Below, piece after piece: positions 1 through 5,358 of a stretch of 5,358 nucleotides of DNA. The DNA is from Nitrospirota bacterium. GTDB taxonomy: Bacteria > Nitrospirota > Thermodesulfovibrionia > Thermodesulfovibrionales > Magnetobacteriaceae. Positions within the stretch are counted from its first letter, which is position 1; every line of letters begins with the position of its first letter. The stretch spans positions 520 to 5,877 of the forward strand of contig JADFXZ010000139.1 in assembly GCA_015233265.1 (NCBI GenBank), written 5' to 3'. The notes beneath the pieces are model-generated. The model was given only the letters and a program-made list of their open reading frames with translations. It had not been told where the DNA came from and did not search any database. A program made the translations under genes and the position numbers.

Positions 1-1
1 G

Positions 2-1030
2 GTGCTTCATGGGCTTCAAAGGCAGGAAGAGGACAATTCTAATGCCTCAAACGCGATAAAGAGTGACTTATCCGCAATTAAAGACACGCTGCATATTGTG
101 GGGCAAATGGATGGTATTTCCACAAAGATAGAAGAGGCAATAAAGCAATCCCTTCAGACTGGCTCTAAGGAAGATGGCGAGATGCTCAAGGGCGTCTATT
201 ACTCTATGAAAAAGCTGGTAAGCGAATTCAACAAGGAAAAGGAAGACGCCATCTTATTTAATAAGCAATACCTTAACAGTATGAGCGATTTGAAAGGCCA
301 CATCGAGGAAGACTTTGGAAAACGCCTTGCGGAGGCTATAGAGCAAAACGCTGGGCTGCAGGACGCAATCCAGACTATAAACAGGACACTGCAGCACAGC
401 GTAAAGGACCAAAACAGGCTGCTTTTAGACATAGTAGGTACAATAGAAAAACAGCTTCCCTTTTTCAGCGGCAAGGTTGAAGACTCCATATCCGCAATAG
501 CAGAAAAGATAACAGCTTATGAGCGCGCAACGCTGTCAAAGTTAACTAATACCGGTGCAGATGTTATGAGATTCATCTCCGAAAATGTTATAAATGACAT
601 TAAAGACATGGGGAAGAGACATCACACACTCATGGCTGAGGTAGGACAAATCAAACAGCTCTCAAGCGGCGGGGCAAAAGACCAGGTCGATGTGCTTCAG
701 GGCGTGTTTTTGTCTGTGAAAAAACTCTTGAACATAGCAACAAAGGAAAGAGACACAAATGAAAAGGTTGCCAACCAGCTGACTAACGCCCTCGATAATC
801 TCTACAGTCAAATAAGACGCCTTGAGTCCGAAAAAGATGAGCTTGATGTGGAGCTTCTGCGCCTCGCCGGCGATGATTATTTCAAAAACAAGTTTAAGCA
901 GCTTGAAAATGATCTGCATAAGGCGCGCAGCCTTGCCGACAAATATCAGGAAGAGAAGATGGAATTGGAACAAAAGTACATGAGACTCCAGCAGCAATGG
1001 GATCTGGCACAGGAGTTAGAAGGCAGATAA
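2..1030 (+). CDS. Coiled-coil protein upstream of dynamin-like GTPase (5' end missing)
   Basis: The frame is open from the left edge to a TAA at 1028-1030. The GTG at position 2 is most likely an internal Val codon, so this is a C-terminal fragment of at least 342 residues. I do not recognise a named family. The protein is charged and rich in Lys, Glu, Gln and Leu, has no evident membrane segment or signal peptide, and reads as long helices. The clearest coiled coil is residues 264-340, with a break near G290-D292. Residues 47-94 and 217-264 are a diverged internal repeat (shared pattern LxGVxxSxKKL), which suggests a modular, extended rod. The stop lies one base before the start of the dynamin-like gene, so the two are probably co-transcribed and translationally coupled. 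By inference the product is a cytoplasmic scaffold, adaptor or regulator of that GTPase. Coding is certain; the function is not. Confidence 0.85.
   Translation: MLHGLQRQEEDNSNASNAIKSDLSAIKDTLHIVGQMDGISTKIEEAIKQSLQTGSKEDGEMLKGVYYSMKKLVSEFNKEKEDAILFNKQYLNSMSDLKGHIEEDFGKRLAEAIEQNAGLQDAIQTINRTLQHSVKDQNRLLLDIVGTIEKQLPFFSGKVEDSISAIAEKITAYERATLSKLTNTGADVMRFISENVINDIKDMGKRHHTLMAEVGQIKQLSSGGAKDQVDVLQGVFLSVKKLLNIATKERDTNEKVANQLTNALDNLYSQIRRLESEKDELDVELLRLAGDDYFKNKFKQLENDLHKARSLADKYQEEKMELEQKYMRLQQQWDLAQELEGR
140..283 (+). repeat. Internal protein repeat, copy A
   Basis: Codes for residues 47-94 of the coiled-coil protein. It aligns without gaps, at an offset of 170 residues, to copy B at 650-793. I count 16 identities in 48 positions, plus conservative pairs such as Y/F, M/V, K/R and E/D. 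The core reads IKQ, then G, K, then MLKGVYYSMKKL, then KE. Confidence 0.6.
650..793 (+). repeat. Internal protein repeat, copy B
   Basis: Codes for residues 217-264 of the coiled-coil protein and pairs with copy A. The core reads IKQ, then G, K, then VLQGVFLSVKKL, then KE. It leads directly into the C-terminal coiled coil. The DNA has diverged, so this is an old protein-level duplication and not a recent tandem repeat. Confidence 0.6.
1018..1023 (+). promoter_or_regulatory. Ribosome binding site of the dynamin-like gene
   Basis: AGAAGG lies eight bases before the ATG at 1032, inside the last codons of the upstream gene. Another purine-rich site, AGGAG at 1011-1015, is rather far away at 16 bases. 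Together with the one-base gap between stop and start, this supports ATG 1032 as the start and suggests translational coupling. Confidence 0.55.
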
Positions 1031-1031
1031 T

Positions 1032-3614
1032 ATGACAGAAAGAGACGAGTTGCGGATACAGGAGTTCTTACACCGGCTCAAAGATGCTCTGGCCAGGCTT
1101 GAGGATGTTGGGATGGAGCAGTTTGGCAGGAGAATAGAAAATCTGACCGCCAATCTTGCCATGTTCTCAAAGCACACGGTTAAAAGCGGCCTTGTCGGGA
1201 TCACCAGCTCAGGAAAGTCCTCCCTGCTTAATGTACTTTTGGGCACGGGGAAGAAGATACTAAAGGAGCAAAGCAAGGCCACTACGAATATGATTGTGTT
1301 TTGCTCGAAGTCGCCCGAACCAGAGCTGGAGCTGAATTTCGACAACGGCTCTCAGGTGAAAAAGCGCGGTCAGGAGGTCTTGACCGAATCTATATGGAAA
1401 TATACGTCAGAGGACGAAAACCCTCAGAATAAGTTCAACGTAAAATATATCAGGCTCTCTCTGCCGAGCTTCCTGCTTGAGGACGGCACTGAGATAGCGG
1501 ACACCCCAGGCCTTGACGCCTTTGGCAACAAGGAACACGAAGACCTCACACTGCGTGAATTCCTGCCGCAGGCCGATATGATAATATATCTGTCTGCCAT
1601 CACAAGCCCGATGAAAGATGCCGACAAGAGGGTTTTGAACAAGATAATGGACGCTGACCAGCGTATCATGTTTGTCCAGACGTGTAAGGCCGCGGTGGTG
1701 GAAAAGAGCCTGGGCGACGGCAAAAAGGAGACAGTTGCAGAGCTTCTCAGTAAATACAAGGGCGATCTGGAGAAATCTCTTGCCCCGTTTACAAAACTAA
1801 AGGACGCCCCAATCGTGCAGGTCGAGACCTCCGCGGCAATGCGCTATATCAAGGACAATAATGAAACACAGGCGTGGCAGGACTCCGGCATGGATGAGTT
1901 TGTCTTTGTCATCAAGAGCCTTGTAAAACAGCTTCAGGGGGAGTATGCCCTAAAGAATCTGAAAAAGACCGTCGATGAGACAAACGCCCTTAATAATCTT
2001 ATTAAAAACACCATAGGGCAAGACTCAAATAAAGAGGCCAATATTGAGTATCAGACAAAGGAACTGGCAAGCCTCAGCGGCTTTCTCCAGCGAATGATGC
2101 GCGACAAGGACGCCCTTGTTGCAAAGTGGAAGGGACATCTCAATCCCACAGAGCTGTATAATTACTACAATCTTGAGCTGTCAAGGATCTTTGGCTACAG
2201 ATATAACTATAACCCGCTGCACGACAAGGAGTTTCTATCACGTATAGAGGAGATTCGAGAGAAGACTCAAAACGTAAAGAACGATTTTCTAAACGCCATC
2301 GACTCTGCTAAGGCAAGATACATGGAATCCTTCAATGAGCTGGGCCTTGAGGTCAGGCGCGCCGACATGCAGGCAACAAGTATGTCAAGTTTCTTTCTGC
2401 CCAATGTCCAGAAAAAACGAGTATCAGACGCTACTGGGGCGGAAGGTGCCGCAACCAAGTTTGGATTTTTTAAGGATACTAAGAAAGAGGCAGCCGCCGC
2501 TGAGTTTATAGATAAGGATAAGTTCATTCGTGAGCTTAAGTTGTCGCTGACGATGTTTTTCGAGCCTCTGAGCAGCCACCTCGACTGGTGGTCTAACACG
2601 ATTATGTATTCTTTCATGGAGCCGCTTCAAAAGAAGATCTCATCACTCAACGATGACATAGCAAGGATAAAACGCGGCGTGTCTTTCGATGAGGCGCAGT
2701 ATAACGCGCTGGTTACAGTAAGTAATGAGCTTGATGATGTTCTAAGCGAGGTCTCATACCTGTATAACGTTGACCCATCACAGAGAAAGACAGTCCGCTT
2801 TAACAGATACACGAGCAAAGTTCTCTCAGACAAAGACAAGAGCGACAGCAGAAACCTGTTTCTACAGCTTGGAAGCCGCCTCTTCGAGAGCCTGTTCCAT
2901 ACGTATTATATAGACTGCCTCGGTGGAATCGCAGTGCCTAAGACCGTGGCCCTGATAGGTCAGGACTATGAGACGCAGATTGACTTCGTCCGCCGTCTGT
3001 TGAGGCTTAGTGCTGAGCAGGTGTCGATGCTTAATAAGATGGAGCGCCCGTTTTCGATTAATTTATCTGATGCGACAAGTTCACAAGGGGCGCTCAGAAA
3101 CATTGAAATCGCCGGGGAGTTTGGCGGAATGCTGTCTTTTTACATTCTCGGCAACGATACACCATCGATGGAACTTGTAAACTCAGCGGGTATATTTGAA
3201 AAGGCGGATATAATACAGGTGATGATAGAGGACATGCACAGGGTAGCCTCGGCGCTGACAGACCTTGTGGAGAGGAACTTGTTTTTTGATATGCTGCTTG
3301 CCCATAAAGATAAGCTCCTTTTGACAAATCCAGCGGCGTCATATTTCCAAAAAGACAGGCTGCATATACTGGTTACAGAGGCGATTGCCGAGATAGACAA
3401 GGTATTCCAGCCAGAGAAGGTGAAATGGTTTATATATGAGAATTTCGAGATAAGATATAACTACTTCAATCAGCTATCAAACCGGATAATTTCGGAGGGG
3501 ATTGCGCCGGAGGATTGTCTGAGGCAGTGGAGGGAAACCGGTGTGCCGCTTGATGAGCCTTTCAGCGAAGGCACGCTGCTTGAGCAGTTTGAGGAGTTGC
3601 TGCAAAACGCCTGA
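1032..3614 (+). CDS. Dynamin-like GTPase (bacterial dynamin superfamily)
   Basis: An 860-residue, apparently complete protein. An N-terminal helix (1-45) precedes a G domain at about 48-310. G1 is GITSSGKS at 56-63. The G2 Thr is T84 or T85 in KATTN. G3 is DTPG at 157-160. G5 is ETSA at 265-268. The expected G4 (N/TKxD) is replaced by QTCKA at 216-220, with no Asp in the usual place. Residues 310-450 and 485-580 are helical and fit a dynamin stalk. They are separated by a loop at 451-484 containing FFLPN and FGFF next to Lys/Arg clusters, a candidate membrane-touching tip. Residues 636-790 alternate strands and helices like a second, degenerate G domain. There is no obvious transmembrane helix. 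Large GTPases of this family bind and remodel membranes using nucleotide-driven assembly; the target membrane here is unknown. The gene follows the coiled-coil gene by one base. The family call is strong; the role in the cell is open. Confidence 0.88.
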   Translation: MTERDELRIQEFLHRLKDALARLEDVGMEQFGRRIENLTANLAMFSKHTVKSGLVGITSSGKSSLLNVLLGTGKKILKEQSKATTNMIVFCSKSPEPELELNFDNGSQVKKRGQEVLTESIWKYTSEDENPQNKFNVKYIRLSLPSFLLEDGTEIADTPGLDAFGNKEHEDLTLREFLPQADMIIYLSAITSPMKDADKRVLNKIMDADQRIMFVQTCKAAVVEKSLGDGKKETVAELLSKYKGDLEKSLAPFTKLKDAPIVQVETSAAMRYIKDNNETQAWQDSGMDEFVFVIKSLVKQLQGEYALKNLKKTVDETNALNNLIKNTIGQDSNKEANIEYQTKELASLSGFLQRMMRDKDALVAKWKGHLNPTELYNYYNLELSRIFGYRYNYNPLHDKEFLSRIEEIREKTQNVKNDFLNAIDSAKARYMESFNELGLEVRRADMQATSMSSFFLPNVQKKRVSDATGAEGAATKFGFFKDTKKEAAAAEFIDKDKFIRELKLSLTMFFEPLSSHLDWWSNTIMYSFMEPLQKKISSLNDDIARIKRGVSFDEAQYNALVTVSNELDDVLSEVSYLYNVDPSQRKTVRFNRYTSKVLSDKDKSDSRNLFLQLGSRLFESLFHTYYIDCLGGIAVPKTVALIGQDYETQIDFVRRLLRLSAEQVSMLNKMERPFSINLSDATSSQGALRNIEIAGEFGGMLSFYILGNDTPSMELVNSAGIFEKADIIQVMIEDMHRVASALTDLVERNLFFDMLLAHKDKLLLTNPAASYFQKDRLHILVTEAIAEIDKVFQPEKVKWFIYENFEIRYNYFNQLSNRIISEGIAPEDCLRQWRETGVPLDEPFSEGTLLEQFEELLQNA
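1149..1961 (+). other. GTPase head of the dynamin-like protein
   Basis: Residues 40-310. The P-loop (G56, G61, K62, S63) follows a strand at 53-57. DTPG at 157-160 follows strand EIA, and strand ADMIIYL at 181-187 leads to helix 194-208. Strand RIMFVQT at 211-217 carries the non-canonical G4. Strand IVQVETSA at 261-268 carries G5. The order and spacing match a single complete dynamin-type G domain. Confidence 0.85.
2382..2477 (+). other. Candidate membrane-contact loop at the stalk tip
   Basis: Residues 451-482 form a Gly/Ala/Ser-containing stretch between two long predicted helices. It has two aromatic clusters (FFLP at 454-457 and FGFF at 477-480), each close to basic residues (KKR at 461-463, K481 and KK at 484-485). 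The position between the stalk helices matches where the paddle or lipid-binding loop sits in known dynamin-like proteins. An alternative contact is the aromatic helix at 505-531, which includes W519-W520. This is inference from composition and position. Confidence 0.35.
2937..3401 (+). other. Possible degenerate second G domain (pseudo-GTPase)
   Basis: Residues 636-790. A strand ending in VALIG (639-643) sits where a P-loop would be, but GQDYETQ replaces the GKS signature. Strand SFYILGNDTP (702-711) ends in DTP, as G3 does. The strand containing ADIIQV (725-730) resembles ADMIIYL of the first head. Strand FFDMLLAHKD (751-760) resembles a G4 strand, and NPAAS (766-770) is followed by a long helix, as after G5. 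A receiver-like fold is the main alternative. The call rests on the order of elements and has not been tested with a structural model. Confidence 0.4.
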
Positions 3615-3620
3615 AATAAT

Positions 3621-3638
3621 AAAACACTGCCTGCGGCA
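3621..3638 (-). terminator. Weak hairpin in the convergent gap
   Basis: The gap at 3615-3653 holds TGCC-TGC-GGCA (3628-3638), a four-base-pair stem with a three-base loop. Read on the minus strand it is followed after three bases by TTTT. This could be a marginal terminator for the diguanylate cyclase gene. The stem is too short for a confident call, and I see nothing better for the plus-strand genes. Confidence 0.2.
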
Positions 3639-3653
3639 AATACAGGGGAAAAC

Positions 3654-5358
3654 TCATCCTGCCGATTTCTCGGCTGTCGCAAATGACAGATAAAGCCCCT
3701 TTAGAGATTCCATAAAGCCCTTTACCATCTCAGCCGTAGAGTCGTTTAATTTAACACCGCTTGCGGAAAGGTCACGGCGAAAATCCGCCCACTGTGAACT
3801 GTCCCATGAGCCGCCGTTTTTTTGTAGAAAGGCCGCGGCACTTAGATTGAGTAAACTCATCGTGTTCATATTCCCGATGGCAGAAGCTTGCAGCGGCTTC
3901 AACGCCTCAAGGACAAGCCCTAAAGATGCCCTGTCCAGTTCGGAAAACTCAAATCCCCTCCTCTGAAGGTCAAACAGGAGGCCAAGCCACTTGTTATGGT
4001 CCCACCTGCCGCCGTTGAACATGACAAACTTCACGGCGTAATCGACGATTAGGTCAAAGGTCACCCTTTCGCCAGCATAAAACTGGTAATTCCCCCTGCC
4101 GCTTGTCTTGGCCGCGTACATCGCCATGTCGGCCTTTTTTATGAGGGCGCCTGCCTCGGTTGCCGATGTGGGATATATGCTGATTCCTATACTTGTGCCA
4201 ATTGGGCACAAATAACCCTTTAACTCAAGCGGTTCCTGCAGGGTGTCGATTATCTTTTTGGCAACGGATGCCGCATCTCTCTCATCTGCCACTTCAGTTA
4301 GAATTACCGTGAACTCATCCCCGCCCATGCGGGCAGCCGTGTCGGATTTTCGCAGGCATGTCTGGAGCCTTCGTGCCGTTTCCTTGAGCAGCTCATCACC
4401 GGCGTCATGGCCAAGTGTGTCGTTGATATGCTTGAACTTGTCCAAATCAAGGTAGAGCAGTACAAGAATCCGGTTATTTCTCTTGGCCAGAGCAAGGGAC
4501 TGCCCAAGACGGTCAAAGAACATCGTGCGGTTTGGAATCCCCGTGAGATTGTCATAAAGTGCCATGTGCCGGAGTTTTCGTTGTATGGAGCGGCGCTCTA
4601 TTATACCGGCAAGCGTGTCTGCTATGGCGTTGAGGAAATCGTCAGCCCTTTCGTCTCTCTTGTGACCGTGCCTGACGTACATATTGATGACACCAAGCAT
4701 CTTATCTTCGGAGATTATAGGCACACAATAGTGACCGTGGGGCTGCATACCGTCGAATCTCACATCGTGCCGGTCGTCCATGCAGTCTGAAAAGACGACT
4801 TTCCTGGTCTGCGCCGCACGTCCGCAGAGGCAGTAGCCAAAAGGTATCACCCCGCACAGTTCAAGGAGATTATCCCCAAGTCCGTGCCATGCCACCATCT
4901 CAAGCTCTTCTTTTCCTTCGACTGTCAAAAAAATCGATCCCTTTTTCTCAAGGGCCAGCCACGATACCGAAAGAATCAGCTCAAGTGTGCGCTGAAGGTG
5001 CTCCTTTATCGATATGGGTTCAAGTGAGGCGCGCAGCACCTTGCTTATAATCTTCTGGATTTCATAGTTTCTTTCAATTTCTTGTTCCCTGTGTTTGCTT
5101 TGTTGTATCTGATCCTCAAGACGCCTGTTAGCATCGGCAAGGTCTATGCGGCTAAGCTCTATCTTTTCTTGAAGATGGTCAGCCATTTCTATTAAATTCT
5201 TTTCTTTGCCATGTTTTTGCAGCGCCAGCTTTATCAGTATGTTTAGCTCTGTCTCTTTAAATGGTTTTACAACATATCCGGATGGGCAGGTTTTTAAGGC
5301 ACGGTCTCTGAGTTCATCGCTACTGTAGGCCGTCAGGAAAATCACAGGGATGTCCTGT
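3654..5358 (-). CDS. REC-GAF-GGDEF diguanylate cyclase with C-terminal tandem modules (5' end missing)
   Basis: The frame runs from the right edge to a TGA at 3656-3654. The GTG at 5345 is not the start, because the receiver sequence continues upstream in frame as QDIP. Numbering from that codon: the receiver end is 1-45, with the conserved Thr of FLTA (T5) and Lys of KPF (K27). A signalling coiled coil follows at 46-100, then a GAF domain at 101-250. The GGDEF domain is 256-424, with GGDEF at 341-345, metal ligand D300, guanine contacts N308 and D317, and I-site RKSD at 332-335. It should therefore make c-di-GMP from two GTP and be feedback-inhibited. No EAL domain follows. Residues 429-552 are two copies of an unrecognised module. 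The product is probably cytoplasmic. The phosphoacceptor Asp lies outside the window, so activation by a partner histidine kinase is inferred from the family. Confidence 0.92.
   Translation of the reverse strand, partial: QDIPVIFLTAYSSDELRDRALKTCPSGYVVKPFKETELNILIKLALQKHGKEKNLIEMADHLQEKIELSRIDLADANRRLEDQIQQSKHREQEIERNYEIQKIISKVLRASLEPISIKEHLQRTLELILSVSWLALEKKGSIFLTVEGKEELEMVAWHGLGDNLLELCGVIPFGYCLCGRAAQTRKVVFSDCMDDRHDVRFDGMQPHGHYCVPIISEDKMLGVINMYVRHGHKRDERADDFLNAIADTLAGIIERRSIQRKLRHMALYDNLTGIPNRTMFFDRLGQSLALAKRNNRILVLLYLDLDKFKHINDTLGHDAGDELLKETARRLQTCLRKSDTAARMGGDEFTVILTEVADERDAASVAKKIIDTLQEPLELKGYLCPIGTSIGISIYPTSATEAGALIKKADMAMYAAKTSGRGNYQFYAGERVTFDLIVDYAVKFVMFNGGRWDHNKWLGLLFDLQRRGFEFSELDRASLGLVLEALKPLQASAIGNMNTMSLLNLSAAAFLQKNGGSWDSSQWADFRRDLSASGVKLNDSTAEMVKGFMESLKGLYLSFATAEKSAG
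3690..3863 (-). repeat. Tandem C-terminal module, copy 2
   Basis: Residues 495-552 of the diguanylate cyclase. They align without gaps to copy 1 at an offset of 66 residues. Shared positions include T495, L498, F506, NGG at 510-512, WD at 514-515, W519, DL at 525-526, G530, E546, LK at 548-549 and L551. Only 11 residues follow before the stop. Confidence 0.75.
3888..4061 (-). repeat. Tandem C-terminal module, copy 1
   Basis: Residues 429-486 of the diguanylate cyclase, starting right after the GGDEF fold. Key residues are F440, NGG at 444-446, WD at 448-449, W453, DL at 459-460, G464, E480, LK at 482-483 and L485. It looks like a small helical domain of two or three helices with a conserved NGGxWDxxxW turn. 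I do not recognise the family. A role in ligand binding, protein docking or oligomerisation is possible. Confidence 0.75.
4074..4580 (-). other. GGDEF diguanylate cyclase domain with intact I-site
   Basis: Residues 256-424. It opens with the usual YDNLTGIPNR segment. The active-site loop is coded at 4311-4325 and the inhibitory RxxD motif at 4341-4352, five residues ahead of it. DLDKFKHIND and LGHDAGD carry the metal and guanine contacts. ADMAMYAAK at 405-413 and GRGNY at 416-420 close the domain. No catalytic residue appears to be missing. Confidence 0.93.
4596..5045 (-). other. GAF domain with Cys/His-rich signature
   Basis: Residues 101-250. A strand/helix pattern typical of GAF is visible, ending in MLGVINMYV and a long helix. 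The central part carries GYCLCGRAA (170-178), DC at 187-188, RH at 192-193 and HGHYCVPI (203-210). These residues (C172, C174, C188, H193, H203, H205, C207) are potential metal, cofactor or redox ligands. The ligand is unknown. Confidence 0.75.
5211..5358 (-). other. C-terminal end of a receiver (REC) domain
   Basis: In-frame DIPVIFLTA gives the strand-4 Thr, and GYVVKPF gives the conserved strand-5 Lys-Pro, followed by the last helix. The acidic pocket and phosphoacceptor Asp are expected beyond the right edge. Confidence 0.85.

Noticed and set aside
2..4. GTG at the left edge as start of the coiled-coil gene
   Set aside because: The frame is open to the window edge, no ribosome site can be seen, and the sequence begins mid-domain, so it is probably an internal Val.
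2267..2617. Minus-strand open frames opposite the dynamin-like gene
   Set aside because: Several such frames overlap each other and the GTPase gene, look unlike real proteins, and the plus-strand frame is clearly the coding one.
1032..3614. Assignment to a named dynamin system such as a toxin-secretion or phage-defence operon
   Set aside because: The motifs support the superfamily only. Nothing in the window identifies a specific named system.
3628..3646. Strong bidirectional terminator between the convergent genes
   Set aside because: Only four-base-pair stems can be drawn (TGCC/GGCA or CCTG/CAGG), and they exclude each other; kept only as a low-confidence hairpin.
4407..4790. A 127-codon plus-strand open frame inside the minus-strand diguanylate cyclase gene
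   Set aside because: It lies wholly antisense to the well-conserved GAF and GGDEF domains and has no recognisable domain; it is a by-product of their codon use.
5343..5345. GTG as start of the diguanylate cyclase gene
   Set aside because: The frame continues upstream as QDIP, joining a typical receiver strand, so the true start lies beyond the window.

Overview
The window is almost entirely coding. It holds two adjacent plus-strand genes, read as a short operon, that converge on a minus-strand signalling gene cut by the right edge. Base composition is close to balanced. I see no RNA gene, insertion sequence, CRISPR array or attachment site. The mix of a bacterial dynamin-like GTPase with a multidomain REC-GAF-GGDEF protein points to a free-living Gram-negative bacterium with heavy c-di-GMP signalling. 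A Nitrospirota-like or deltaproteobacterial-like source is my guess from protein style only; the sequence does not prove it.

Positions 2-1030 (+): the 3' part of a long, soluble, mostly helical coiled-coil protein that is open at the left edge. It carries a diverged internal duplication: residues 47-94 align without gaps to residues 217-264. One base after its stop comes 1032-3614 (+), an 860-residue dynamin-superfamily GTPase. It has a clear N-terminal G domain (P-loop, switch Thr, DTPG, ETSA) but an atypical G4 motif. A long helical stalk region is interrupted by a short loop rich in aromatic and basic residues. The C-terminal third has a strand/helix order that looks like a second, nucleotide-dead G domain. 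The tight spacing implies co-translation, so the coiled-coil protein is the natural candidate partner or scaffold of the GTPase.

Positions 3615-3653: a 39-base convergent gap with only a weak hairpin.

Positions 3654-5358 (-): the C-terminal part of a response-regulator diguanylate cyclase. The order is the end of a receiver domain, a signalling coiled coil, a GAF domain with an unusual Cys/His-rich signature, an intact GGDEF domain with an I-site, and two tandem copies of a 66-residue-period 'NGGxWD' module. The phosphoacceptor half of the receiver and the true start lie beyond the right edge.

The two transcription units need not be functionally linked. The first would act at membranes or in cell organisation. 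The second would turn a phosphorelay signal and a GAF-sensed signal into c-di-GMP. The least explained parts are the degenerate C-terminal domain of the dynamin, its coiled-coil partner with the internal repeat, and the tandem module after GGDEF.
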